Below are positions 46,302 to 55,121 of a DNA stretch of 64,000 nucleotides, piece by piece. A program made the position numbers and the translations under genes. The stretch is taken from the NCBI GenBank assembly GCA_900472925.1, contig UCJU01000001.1, positions 186,001 through 250,000 on the forward strand, given 5' to 3'. Every line of letters starts with the position of its first letter. The stretch's first letter is position 1. This stretch comes from Hyphomicrobiales bacterium. GTDB taxonomy: Bacteria > Pseudomonadota > Alphaproteobacteria > Rhizobiales > Rhizobiaceae. The notes beneath the pieces are model-generated. The model saw nothing but the letters and a program-made list of their open reading frames with translations, ran no database searches and had not been told where the DNA came from.

Positions 46302-47363
46302 TTGTTTGCCTTGGTTTTCCTGCCGCTCCCTATCGTCGTCTCGCTCCTTCTCTGGCTTATGCTGATCTCGATCCTGCGTGGAAATGGCGAAGGAAAGGCC
46401 AATCTACCGTTTCTGGCATTGCTCGGGCTGAGCGCCATTCAGTCGTTCCTTGTTGGTCTTCGCTGGGGCTATCACGTTGAGTGGCTGAGATTTGCGTTGC
46501 CCGTCATGGCCTCGTTTTTGCCGCCGTTGGCCTATGCCAGCTTCCGAAGCCTGATGAACGACTGGCGCTTGAAAAGCAAAGAGACGCTTGCCAGCGTAAC
46601 CTTGCCGCCTGCAGCCATCGTTGTCGTGTCGGTGACATATCCGGTCGCCATCGATGTCGTTATTGCTGGTCTCTTCGTGGGGTATGCGTTTGCCATCGTG
46701 CTGTTGGGCAGGCGTGGGCCAGACGGGTTGGAGGAAGCGCAGTTTGCCAGCGTGACATCCGTTCACCGCGCGCTTTATATTGCCGCCGCTGCTCTTTGCC
46801 TCTCCGCTTGCGTCGACATCGTCGTGCTGCTCGACTTCGAGTGGGCCAAGGGAGAGAATGTCAGCGCCATCGTCAGAAATGGCAATCTGCTTGGTCTTCT
46901 TCTGATCGGTCTCACCGCATGGGTCGCTGGCGACAGCAAGCCCGAAAAACCATTGGCGGTGACAGAGGCGGAGCCCGTAGGCCCAAGCGCCGAAGACCAT
47001 GAAATCATGGCGCGGATCGAAGACGTGATGGCACGGCACAAGTTTTACCGCGATGAAAATCTCAATTTGTCCCGTCTTGCCCGCAAACTGGCGGTCCCAA
47101 GTCGGCAGATTTCCAATGCCATCAACCGCGCGACGGGCGGAAACGTCTCGCAATATATCAACCAGCTACGGGTCCGGGATGCTTGCCGGTTGCTTGAGGA
47201 GACGGATCAATCCGTGACCTCGATCATGTTCGAGAGCGGCTTCCAGACCAAGTCGAACTTCAATCGGGAATTTCGCCGCATCACCGGCATGAACCCGCTG
47301 GCCTGGCGGGAGCGTGAGGTCTGGACGTTGGTGTCTGCACATAAAAATGGCCACCCGGCGTAA
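46302..47363 (+). CDS. Membrane-anchored AraC family regulator
   Basis: A 353-residue protein whose first 215 residues hold about seven hydrophobic helices and whose last 110 form an AraC DNA-binding domain with two HTHs (LNLSRLARKLAVPSRQISNAIN and QSVTSIMFESGFQTKSNFNREFRRITGMNPLAWR). It resembles other membrane-embedded AraC regulators that sense envelope signals. The start is problematic: the only usable codon after an in-frame stop at 46293 is TTG 46302 (or 46311), yet a strong AAGGAGGG lies 18 bases upstream. Divergent from the secreted hydrolase, its possible target. Confidence 0.85.
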   Translation: MFALVFLPLPIVVSLLLWLMLISILRGNGEGKANLPFLALLGLSAIQSFLVGLRWGYHVEWLRFALPVMASFLPPLAYASFRSLMNDWRLKSKETLASVTLPPAAIVVVSVTYPVAIDVVIAGLFVGYAFAIVLLGRRGPDGLEEAQFASVTSVHRALYIAAAALCLSACVDIVVLLDFEWAKGENVSAIVRNGNLLGLLLIGLTAWVAGDSKPEKPLAVTEAEPVGPSAEDHEIMARIEDVMARHKFYRDENLNLSRLARKLAVPSRQISNAINRATGGNVSQYINQLRVRDACRLLEETDQSVTSIMFESGFQTKSNFNREFRRITGMNPLAWREREVWTLVSAHKNGHPA

Positions 47364-47373
47364 CCGGATGGCC
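47344..47373 (-). terminator. Terminator of the TRAP binding-protein gene
   Basis: GGCCA-C-CCGG pairs with CCGG-A-TGGCC (47349-47373); on the minus strand it is followed by ATTTTTAT. It overlaps the stop region of the convergent AraC-type gene. Confidence 0.65.
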
Positions 47374-47395
47374 TGCGAATACGGGTGGAAGATGA

Positions 47396-48505
<1,110 letters not shown>

Positions 48506-48720
48506 TTAAGCCTTGAATATGAAGATTTAAGGCGAACCGCCTGGTACGCCTCCCGTGAACTACTAACCATGTCCGGTTGCAGTCTTCAAGATAATCTTGA
48601 TCATATTGAGGACGGCGTCTCTGTTTTCCAGTAGAAGCGGGGCTCCCTGTCAACCAGTGCGTGAATGAGGGGTTTCGTGAGAACTCACATTCGGTTCTGT
48701 CGCTCCTCCAAGCGCAATTT

Positions 48721-48737
48721 TTTAGAATTATTCTAAA
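48721..48737. promoter_or_regulatory. Irr-type iron control element (ICE) 1 upstream of mbfA
   Basis: TTTAGAATTATTCTAAA is a perfect 17-base palindrome matching the ICE motif bound by Irr in rhizobia and Agrobacterium. It lies 68 bases before the mbfA ATG. Confidence 0.85.
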
Positions 48738-48767
48738 TCGACTTGCGAACGCCAGTCGCTGGGGTTA

Positions 48768-48784
48768 TTTAGAACCATTCTAAA
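48768..48784. promoter_or_regulatory. Irr-type iron control element (ICE) 2 upstream of mbfA
   Basis: TTTAGAACCATTCTAAA, differing from element 1 at two central positions, 47 bases downstream of it and ending 5 bases before the mbfA ATG. Confidence 0.8.
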
Positions 48785-48788
48785 TCGG

Positions 48789-49781
48789 ATGGTTCCCATG
48801 CTTCTCAATCTCTTTTCGCGCTCCAAGCGTCCTTTTGCGTCTCTCAGCGAACAGGAAATTCTTGCCCTCGCAATATCGTCCGAGGAGGACGATGCGCGCA
48901 TCTACCGATCCTATGCCGAACATCTGCGGGCGGATTATCCACAATCGGCCAAGGTTTTCGATGAGATGGCGGAGGTCGAGCACGCGCATCGCAACATGCT
49001 GATCGGCATGCATCAGGACAGGTTTGGCGACGTCATTCCACTTATCCGTCGCGAACATGTCAGCGGCTTTTATGAGCGGAAACCGGATTGGCTGGTCAAG
49101 ACCCTGTCGCTGGAAACCATGCGGGAACAGGCCGAACTGATGGAAGGCCAGGCCATCCGTTTCTACGACGAGGCCGTCAAACATGTGACCGATGCTTCCA
49201 CCCGCAAGTTGCTAGGCGATCTGGCAGAGGCCGAGCGCGGGCATCAGGACATTGCCGGCATGCTGGACGACAAACATTTGCCGGAAGAGGCCAGATCCGA
49301 CGAGGAAGCAACCGCCAAGCGGCAATTTCTGCTGACCTATGTCCAGCCGGGGCTGGCGGGGCTGATGGATGGCTCCGTCTCGACACTGGCTCCCATTTTT
49401 GCAGCCGCCTTCGCCACGCAGGATACGTGGCAGACATTTCTTATCGGCCTGTCGGCCTCCGTCGGTGCCGGCATCTCGATGGGCTTTACGGAGGCGGCGC
49501 ATGATGACGGCAAGCTGTCCGGTCGCGGTTCCCCTTTCAAGCGAGGCCTTGCCTCCGGCATCATGACGGCAATCGGGGGGCTGGGCCACACGCTGCCTTA
49601 CCTCATTCCGCATTTCTGGACGGCAACCGCAGTCGCCGCCGTCATCGTCTTCATGGAGCTCTGGGCCATCGCGTTCATCCAGAACCGCTATATGGAAACA
49701 CCGTTTCTGCGTGCGGTCTTTCAGGTCGTGCTCGGTGGTTCGCTGGTATTGGCGGCAGGCATTCTTATAGGCAATGGCTGA
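48789..49781 (+). CDS. mbfA: Membrane-bound ferritin / iron exporter MbfA
   Basis: A 330-residue fusion: an N-terminal ferritin-like diiron domain (residues 20-165, with SSEEDDARIY, EMAEVEHAHRNM, EGQAIRFYDE and AEAERGHQD supplying Glu/His metal ligands) and a C-terminal VIT1/CCC1 transporter domain (about 180-330, with GLMDGSVSTLAP). MbfA exports iron and protects against iron and peroxide stress in Agrobacterium and Bradyrhizobium and is repressed by Irr in low iron. Two ICE palindromes upstream support that control. An ATG at 48798 with GGATGG before it is a good alternative start. Confidence 0.95.
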   Translation: MVPMLLNLFSRSKRPFASLSEQEILALAISSEEDDARIYRSYAEHLRADYPQSAKVFDEMAEVEHAHRNMLIGMHQDRFGDVIPLIRREHVSGFYERKPDWLVKTLSLETMREQAELMEGQAIRFYDEAVKHVTDASTRKLLGDLAEAERGHQDIAGMLDDKHLPEEARSDEEATAKRQFLLTYVQPGLAGLMDGSVSTLAPIFAAAFATQDTWQTFLIGLSASVGAGISMGFTEAAHDDGKLSGRGSPFKRGLASGIMTAIGGLGHTLPYLIPHFWTATAVAAVIVFMELWAIAFIQNRYMETPFLRAVFQVVLGGSLVLAAGILIGNG

Positions 49782-49790
49782 TATTGGAGG

Positions 49791-49821
49791 GGGAGGGCTT
49801 AGTCCGCACTGAAACCCTCCC
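49791..49821. terminator. Convergent hairpin between mbfA and ridA-like gene
   Basis: GGGAGGG (49791-49797) pairs with CCCTCCC (49815-49821) around a 17-base loop. No T-tract; weak. Confidence 0.4.
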
Positions 49822-49827
49822 TGCACA

Positions 49828-50226
49828 TCACGCAGTCTTTGGACTGCGGGCGATGACTTTGATCTCGAAATCGAAACCGGCCAGCCAGTTCACGCCGACC
49901 GCAGTCCATGTGGGGTAGGGCTTTTCACTAAATAGAGTCGCCTTTATCTCCATGATGGTTGCCAACTGTTTTTCCGGGTCGGTGTGGAAGGTGGTGACAT
50001 CGATGATGTCATCGAAGGTCGCACCGGCAGCCGCCAGAACAGCCTTCAGATTGTCGAAAGCGCGCTGCACCTGTTTGGCAAAATCCGGCTCGGCGGAGCC
50101 ATCGTCGCGGCTACCCACCTGACCGGAAACGAACAGCAGTTCGCCGGAGCGAACCGCTGCCGAATAGCCATGGGCCTCATAAAGCGCGTGGCGGTTGGCG
50201 GGAAAGATTACATCGCGTTTGCTCAT
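49828..50226 (-). CDS. RidA family enamine/imine deaminase-like protein
   Basis: A 132-residue Rid protein with GYSAAVRSGELLFVSGQVG near the start and the VTTFHTDPEKQLATIMEIKATLF and YPTWTAVGVNWLA blocks. RidA proteins hydrolyse reactive 2-aminoacrylate and related imines, or act in specialised pathways (Rid2-7). The usual Arg near the C-terminus is replaced by other residues (IKVIARSPKTA retains an Arg), so the exact subfamily is uncertain. GGGAG precedes the ATG at 50226. Divergent from the TetR gene. Confidence 0.85.
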   Translation of the reverse strand: MSKRDVIFPANRHALYEAHGYSAAVRSGELLFVSGQVGSRDDGSAEPDFAKQVQRAFDNLKAVLAAAGATFDDIIDVTTFHTDPEKQLATIMEIKATLFSEKPYPTWTAVGVNWLAGFDFEIKVIARSPKTA

Positions 50227-50343
50227 TTTGTGACTCCCAGAGTTCCAGGCAGCAGTGTCCGGGCCTCGGCGCGACACAAGAAGCGTCGGGCAAGGTCGGG
50301 TGATCTGGCCTGTGATGACTTTACTGTTCGAGACGGAGTTTGA

Positions 50344-50358
50344 TATACGTCTCGTATG
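50344..50358. promoter_or_regulatory. TetR operator copy 1
   Basis: TATACG-TCT-CGTATG; matches the CATACG-N3-CGTATG pattern except the first base. Farthest of three copies from the TetR start. Confidence 0.7.
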
Positions 50359-50371
50359 TTTAAATATCCAA

Positions 50372-50386
50372 CATACGGCGCGTATG
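50372..50386. promoter_or_regulatory. TetR operator copy 2
   Basis: CATACG-GCG-CGTATG, a perfect inverted repeat with 3-base spacer. Confidence 0.75.
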
Positions 50387-50394
50387 TCAATAGT

Positions 50395-50409
50395 CATACG
50401 CACCGTATG
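50395..50409. promoter_or_regulatory. TetR operator copy 3
   Basis: CATACG-CAC-CGTATG, perfect arms, ending 19 bases before the TetR ATG at 50429. Confidence 0.75.
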
Positions 50410-50428
50410 TTAATTCCGAGGATGATAT

Positions 50429-51022
50429 ATGACATTGAAAACGCGGTCGCAGATGGTGGAGGAGACACGCGCGAAACTCATCGCGGCGGCTCGAAAGGCC
50501 TTTGCATCAAAGGGTTACGCCGCGTCTTCCATGGACGACCTGACGGCTGAGGCAGGGCTGACCCGCGGCGCGCTCTATCATAATTTTGGCGATAAAAAAG
50601 GCTTGCTACAGGCCGTTATCGACCAGATCGATGCCGAAATGCTGGCGAGAATGCGGGTCGTTCAGGAGGAAGCCGAGACGCCTTGGCTCGGTCTGCTGGC
50701 CGAAAGTGTAGCCTATATCGAAATGGCTCTGGAACCTGAAATACAGCGCATTATGTTGTTGGATGGACCTGCGGTTCTGGGAGATCCTGCAAAATGGCCC
50801 AACCAGACGGCTTGCCTCAAGCGGATTGAAAAAACGGTTCAAGCTCTGGTTGATGACGGCACGCTCAAGCCGGTGGATGCCAGGGCTGCAACATGGTTGC
50901 TGAATGGCGCGGTGCTCAATACTGCCTTGTGGATCGCCGCGGCCGATGATCCTGCTGGCGCCTCTCCGAAGGCCGTAGAGGCTTTCCGATGGATGGCCTC
51001 CGGCCTGCTGGCCGAAGGATAG
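50429..51022 (+). CDS. TetR family transcriptional regulator
   Basis: A 197-residue repressor with an N-terminal HTH (residues 12-58: AARKAFASKGYAASSMDD and TRGALYHNFGDKKGLLQAV) and an all-helical ligand domain. Three copies of CATACG-N3-CGTATG lie directly upstream, between this gene and the divergent RidA-like gene, so it likely represses itself and that gene. Ligand unknown. An ATG at 50453 is a weaker start. It ends convergently 18 bases from the transglutaminase-like gene. Confidence 0.9.
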   Translation: MTLKTRSQMVEETRAKLIAAARKAFASKGYAASSMDDLTAEAGLTRGALYHNFGDKKGLLQAVIDQIDAEMLARMRVVQEEAETPWLGLLAESVAYIEMALEPEIQRIMLLDGPAVLGDPAKWPNQTACLKRIEKTVQALVDDGTLKPVDARAATWLLNGAVLNTALWIAAADDPAGASPKAVEAFRWMASGLLAEG

Positions 51023-51039
51023 TTCCCGTCTCAAGACGT

Positions 51040-51654
51040 TTACCGCAGTGCGCCGACCAGAACGTCGCGGCCATCTTCGATGGACACCCAACGGCCCGTG
51101 TTAAAGGACGCCTGACGCTTCAGATAGGTGTAGTTCGTATCGGTCCAGAGTTTGACGTCATCGGACAGGTTGTCGAGAATGAAGTCGCCGTCATTGGTGC
51201 GCAATGTCAGCACCGCGTGGCCTTCGCCATCCGGCTTGCGAACGACGGTGATCAGAAGGTCGGAAACCGCAAAGCCACGTTCCATCAGCTTTCTGCGCTT
51301 CAAAAGCACGAAATCTTCGCAATCACCCGCCGTCTTTGGGTATTCCCAGACTTCTTCTTTGCCGTAGACTTCCATATCGGTCATTGCGACGATGGTGGAA
51401 TTGACTTCCTTGTTGATGTCGCGAACGACCTTCCAGCCATACTCCGTCACGCGGGGAGGAGGGGTCAGTTTGCTGCGGATATCGCACTCGGACACATACT
51501 TCTGGCAGAACTCATAATGACCGATAGGCTGGGACGTAATACCACCGGTAACCATGGCCGGGCTACCCTTGTTCTCGGCCTGTGCGGAGGCCACAGAAAG
51601 TATGCCAGCCGCAACTGCAAGAAGCAGTGCCCGCGCCCGTGGTGCGTTCATCAT
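51040..51654 (-). CDS. Transglutaminase-like cysteine peptidase (BTLCP family)
   Basis: A 204-residue periplasmic protein with a signal peptide (LLLAVAAGILSVASAQA-E, cleavage near residue 26). The catalytic Cys is near 110 in TAGDCEDFVLLKRRKL, with the His near 146 (GEGHAVLTL) and an Asp in FILDNL. BTLCP (DUF920, PF06035) members such as LapG cleave surface adhesins; no lapD-like partner is visible here. Two adjacent ATGs (51654, 51651). Confidence 0.85.
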   Translation of the reverse strand: MMNAPRARALLLAVAAGILSVASAQAENKGSPAMVTGGITSQPIGHYEFCQKYVSECDIRSKLTPPPRVTEYGWKVVRDINKEVNSTIVAMTDMEVYGKEEVWEYPKTAGDCEDFVLLKRRKLMERGFAVSDLLITVVRKPDGEGHAVLTLRTNDGDFILDNLSDDVKLWTDTNYTYLKRQASFNTGRWVSIEDGRDVLVGALR

Positions 51655-51752
51655 GAAACCCGTCCCTTAAAATCTTAACGAAAAGTTAAGAGACTGTAGG
51701 GGTGCGTGTCAATCGGAACTCGGTGTCCATGAACCTAAGATGAATAATATGG

Positions 51753-52583
51753 TTAAGACCGTGACCCGGGTCCCTGTAAAACAAGGCTTTTGGCCGCTGC
51801 CAACATGCGCTCTATGTCCTGCGGACGCGACAGTCTGTGGTCGCCATCGCGAATGAGGCTCAGCACCACATCGTCGGCGGGCAGATGCTCCAGCAGTTTG
51901 AGGGCGTGGGTGTAGGGTACATCCTCGTCTTTCATCCCCTGTAGAATGTAGACGGGGCACCCTGTCTCTATAATACCTTGCAACACGCGGTTGTTGCGAC
52001 CGTCCTCGATCAGGTCGCGGGTAAAGATGTTCGGCTCCGGGCTGTATTCGGATGTCTCTTCAAAATAGCCTCTATCCCTCAGCGATGCCTTTTCATCCTC
52101 GGAAAGATGAGGCTCAATCAGTTCGACGGTAAAATCCGGGGCAGGGGCGATGAGGAGCAGACCTGCCACGTCAGGCCCGTCTTGCTGCTTGCGCAACTCC
52201 TCCACCAGCCGCAACGCGATCCAGCCGCCCATCGAAGAGCCGACCAACACGATGCGTTTCGGTGCCTTATGACGCAGCACCGCCATCGTTTCTTCCAGCC
52301 AGCGCGAGATTGTGCCTTTGTTGAAGTCTCCCTTGGAGGCGCCATGGCCGGAATAATCGAGGCGGATGCAGGCGAGGCCATTCTGTTCGGCAAAGGTGTC
52401 GAGCTCCACGGCTTTGGTCCCTGTCATGTCGGACCGATAGCCGCCGAGCCACACGAGCGCCGGAGCATCGTCGCCACGGGTTGCTACGCGTGAGAGTATG
52501 GCGATGTCGCGAGCATCATCGGCGGTGCCAACGGAGATGTATTCGATCGTTTGCTCAGTCATGTCGGTGAGAATCTCCTGCAT
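51753..52583 (-). CDS. Alpha/beta hydrolase
   Basis: A 276-residue cytosolic hydrolase: ALVWLGGYRSDMTGTKA near residue 40, YSGHGASKGDF around 80, nucleophile motif VGSSMGGW near 116, and acid/His region with LIRDGDHRLSRPQDIERM near 255. Resembles the ABHD10/short-chain acyl esterase group. GGAG stands 6 bases before the ATG at 52583; start codons at 52619 (GTG), 52595 and 52562 are also in frame. Divergent from infC with a 165-base gap. Confidence 0.85.
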   Translation of the reverse strand: MQEILTDMTEQTIEYISVGTADDARDIAILSRVATRGDDAPALVWLGGYRSDMTGTKAVELDTFAEQNGLACIRLDYSGHGASKGDFNKGTISRWLEETMAVLRHKAPKRIVLVGSSMGGWIALRLVEELRKQQDGPDVAGLLLIAPAPDFTVELIEPHLSEDEKASLRDRGYFEETSEYSPEPNIFTRDLIEDGRNNRVLQGIIETGCPVYILQGMKDEDVPYTHALKLLEHLPADDVVLSLIRDGDHRLSRPQDIERMLAAAKSLVLQGPGSRS

Positions 52584-52734
52584 TTTGCTCTCCATGTAGC
52601 GTAAATTCGGAAAAAGCACGACAGGAGGTGATTTTTTTGCGCGGGCATGCTATTGACTTCGCGGCGGCATTCACGACATTTCCGCCATTTGCACCGACAA
52701 GCTGGTTTTTGCCGACGCGATCCCGAAACAGATC

Positions 52735-52751
52735 AGGAGAATACGACCATT
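52735..52751 (+). promoter_or_regulatory. Shine-Dalgarno and AUU start of infC
   Basis: AGGAG at 52735-52739 is followed after 9 bases by ATT at 52749. No ATG, GTG or TTG lies in frame at the correct place; the conserved protein begins [13 protein letters not shown] directly after it. AUU is the classic discriminated start of infC. Confidence 0.8.
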
Positions 52752-53285
52752 CGCAGACCGTTCAAAGCCGATGCCCCCGTCAAAGAGGGCCCGCGCTCCA
52801 ACAGGGAAATTCGAATTCCCAAAATTCAGCTGATTGATGAAGAAGGCCAGAACCTTGGCGTCATGGCGACGGACCAGGCTCTGAAGATGGCGGAAGACGC
52901 CGGTCTCGATCTCGTTGAGATTTCACCGAACGCAGAACCGCCCGTATGCAAAATTCTTGATCTCGGCAAGTTGAAGTATTCGACCCAGAAAAAAGCGGCC
53001 GAAGCGCGCAAGAAGCAGAAGATCGTTGAGGTCAAAGAAATCAAGATGCGCCCCAACATCGACACCCATGACTATGAGGTGAAGATGAAGGCGATGAACC
53101 GTTTCTTTGAAGAAGGCGACAAGGTAAAGGTAACGCTGAAGTTCCGTGGCCGCGAAATGGCCCACCAGGAACTCGGCATGAAGCTTCTTCTGCAGGTTAA
53201 GGAGGACACGCTGGCGATTGCCAAGGTGGAAGCAGAACCGAAGCTCGAGGGACGTCAGATGATGATGGTTCTGGCGCCAAAATAA
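52749..53285 (+). CDS. infC: Translation initiation factor IF-3
   Basis: A 178-residue factor that prevents premature subunit joining and proofreads initiator tRNA. The N-domain starts [21 protein letters not shown] and the linker and C-domain contain [34 protein letters not shown] and the typical FRGREM segment. The start is taken as AUU at 52749, supported by AGGAG nine bases before; a purely ATG/GTG/TTG reading would extend to 52647 with a nonconserved tail. Followed by rpmI and rplT, the usual infC-rpmI-rplT order. Confidence 0.95.
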   Translation: MRRPFKADAPVKEGPRSNREIRIPKIQLIDEEGQNLGVMATDQALKMAEDAGLDLVEISPNAEPPVCKILDLGKLKYSTQKKAAEARKKQKIVEVKEIKMRPNIDTHDYEVKMKAMNRFFEEGDKVKVTLKFRGREMAHQELGMKLLLQVKEDTLAIAKVEAEPKLEGRQMMMVLAPK

Positions 53286-53293
53286 TGTGAGAG

Positions 53294-53314
53294 CGTCTGT
53301 TTTGCAGGCGTTTT
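53294..53314 (+). terminator. Weak hairpin after infC
   Basis: CGTCTG (53294-53299) pairs with CAGGCG (53305-53310, one G-U pair) followed by TTTTG. May attenuate transcription into rpmI-rplT, a known control point in other bacteria. Confidence 0.4.
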
Positions 53315-53478
53315 GACCAATCCGCAGGGGAATGTCCTATTCCCCGTTGCTCTTTTTCATAACTGCGGTTATAGGAGCGCGTCCGAACGGTCCGGCAGGG
53401 CATGCCGAGTCCGTTCTAGAATAGCTTGAAAGCAGGCTTCGTCTGCCTGTCTTTCGATACAAAAAATGGAGTAGCAAA

Positions 53479-53682
53479 ATGCCCAAGATGAAGACGAAGT
53501 CCGCCGCCAAAAAGCGGTTCAAGATCACAGGCACCGGCAAGGTTCTCGCAGCCGCCGCCGGTAAGCGCCACGGCATGATCAAACGGTCCAACAAGTTCAT
53601 TCGCGACGCGCGCGGAACCATGGTTCTGGCCGAAGCTGACGCCAAGAAGGTCGTCAAGAACTACCTGCCGAACGGTCTCTAA
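53479..53682 (+). CDS. rpmI: 50S ribosomal protein L35
   Basis: A 67-residue basic protein starting [22 protein letters not shown], the L35 signature. GGAG stands 7-8 bases before the ATG. Between infC and rplT. Standard length. Confidence 0.97.
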   Translation: MPKMKTKSAAKKRFKITGTGKVLAAAAGKRHGMIKRSNKFIRDARGTMVLAEADAKKVVKNYLPNGL

Positions 53683-53722
53683 GACTTTTCCGCATTTTTG
53701 GATATTTTAAGGAGATCATGAC

Positions 53723-54127
53723 ATGGCACGCGTAAAACGTGGCGTAACTTCCCGCGCCAAGCACACCAAGACACTCAAGGCAGCCAAGGGCTTCTACGGC
53801 CGCCGCAAGAACACCATCCGCGCAGCCAAGGCTGCTGTGGACCGTTCCAAGCAGTACGCTTACCGCGACCGCAAGGTCAACAAGCGCAACTTCCGCGCTC
53901 TGTGGATTCAGCGTATCAACGCTGCTGTCCGCGAATTCGGCCTGACCTATGGCCGCTTCATCGACGGCCTCAACAAGGCTGGCATCGAAGTCGACCGCAA
54001 GGTTCTGTCCGACATGGCTATCCATGAGCCAGCTGCTTTCGGCGTTCTCGTCGATAGCGCCAAGAAGGCTCTTGAGTACCTAAAGGATGCAGGCACCACC
54101 AACGAATTTGAAGCCGCTGTAAAGTAA
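53723..54127 (+). CDS. rplT: 50S ribosomal protein L20
   Basis: A 134-residue protein with the L20 signature [19 protein letters not shown] and [24 protein letters not shown]. It is needed for early 50S assembly and, in other species, represses its own operon translationally. AAGGAG precedes the ATG. Followed by a terminator at 54158-54188. Confidence 0.97.
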   Translation: MARVKRGVTSRAKHTKTLKAAKGFYGRRKNTIRAAKAAVDRSKQYAYRDRKVNKRNFRALWIQRINAAVREFGLTYGRFIDGLNKAGIEVDRKVLSDMAIHEPAAFGVLVDSAKKALEYLKDAGTTNEFEAAVK

Positions 54128-54157
54128 TTACGGCGCGGACAATCTGTTGTTCATTTG

Positions 54158-54192
54158 AAACCCGCGCCGGGCCACCGGTGCGGGTTTTATCA
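54158..54192 (+). terminator. Terminator of the infC-rpmI-rplT operon
   Basis: AAACCCGC (54158-54165) pairs with GCGGGTTT (54180-54187), extended by GCC/GGT, and runs into TTTAT. Confidence 0.8.
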
Positions 54193-54230
54193 TTTCGACC
54201 TCCGCCCATGGATATCGCACATCGGGTTTC

Positions 54231-55100
54231 ATGCCCGCCTATGAGTTCTCAATGCTGGAAGCCGCCGACCCACAGGAGCAAGCACAGGGATTTCACGTCC
54301 ACCTCGAGGACGCGGATATTGCTGCCTTGATGCAGGTGCTGTTGACGAGTGATGGCCGCATTCAGCAACTGAACCTGTCTGCCGGGTCCGTCTGGATCAA
54401 GCGGCAGGGCGCCGAAAAAGCGCCGTGGTGGGTGAAGTTCCAGGCGTTTGCGGCGTCAGCTCTGCCATACAAGTTTCTGAAGCCATCACCCATTCTCAAG
54501 CCAGTCGAAATGATGGAGCGCGAAAAGCGGCGGATGATGGAATTCGGAGCCAAGGGTTTCCCTGTCCCCGAGATCATCTATTCCTCGCAGACGGCCATCG
54601 TCATCTCCGATGTCGGTCCCACCGTTCAGCGAATTTTGAAATGGAAACGGCAGGCTGGCGAGACAGATCACGACGCGCTTCTGATCGACTGTGCTGCAGC
54701 GATTGGAGATTTGCATGCGGCAGGTCTTTGTCACGGGCGCCCCCATGTCCGCGATTTCTTTTTGCGCGACGGCCGCGTCGGTTTCATGGATTTCGAGGAG
54801 GAGCCACAAGCCGTGATGCCGCTGGAAACGGCGCAGGCACGCGATATCTGGCTGCTGTTCCTGCCGCTGTCTGCGCTCGCGCAAAATGGCCGGCCGACCC
54901 TTGATGCGGCCTATCGTGCGTGGGCCTCGCGGGCACCGGACGCTGCAATCATCGAATTGCGGCGACTGGCGACTGTTCTTGCCCGTTTTTTGCCGCTCGC
55001 CCGGTTGATTGGGCGCGTGCAGATGGGTAGTGATCTGCAACGCTTTATCGTGGCGACCGATTATCTGAAGAATGCTGTTGAACCCGAAGCCGCAGGCTAA
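54231..55100 (+). CDS. Protein-kinase-fold (BUD32/LPS-kinase-like) protein
   Basis: A 289-residue protein resembling bacterial BUD32/WaaP-type kinases. The N-lobe runs from about residue 55 to 125 (VEMMEREKRRMMEFGAKGFPVPEIIYSSQTAIVISDVGPTV), and the catalytic loop reads LCHGRPHVRDFFLRDGRVGFMDFEEEP (about 163-190), where HGRPHxRDF stands in place of HRD/HGD and DFE in place of DFG. A kinase role is inferred, not shown. It lies between rplT and pheS and ends 21 bases before pheS. A second ATG at 54252 is an alternative start. Confidence 0.7.
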   Translation: MPAYEFSMLEAADPQEQAQGFHVHLEDADIAALMQVLLTSDGRIQQLNLSAGSVWIKRQGAEKAPWWVKFQAFAASALPYKFLKPSPILKPVEMMEREKRRMMEFGAKGFPVPEIIYSSQTAIVISDVGPTVQRILKWKRQAGETDHDALLIDCAAAIGDLHAAGLCHGRPHVRDFFLRDGRVGFMDFEEEPQAVMPLETAQARDIWLLFLPLSALAQNGRPTLDAAYRAWASRAPDAAIIELRRLATVLARFLPLARLIGRVQMGSDLQRFIVATDYLKNAVEPEAAG

Positions 55101-55121
55101 AGCCCGACGAGGCAGGAAAAT

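Noticed and set aside
46238-46480. An 80-codon frame overlapping the start of the membrane AraC gene
   Set aside because: Only its first codons, near the strong AAGGAGGG, could matter; the rest is a shadow of the membrane domain. Mentioned as a frameshift possibility instead.
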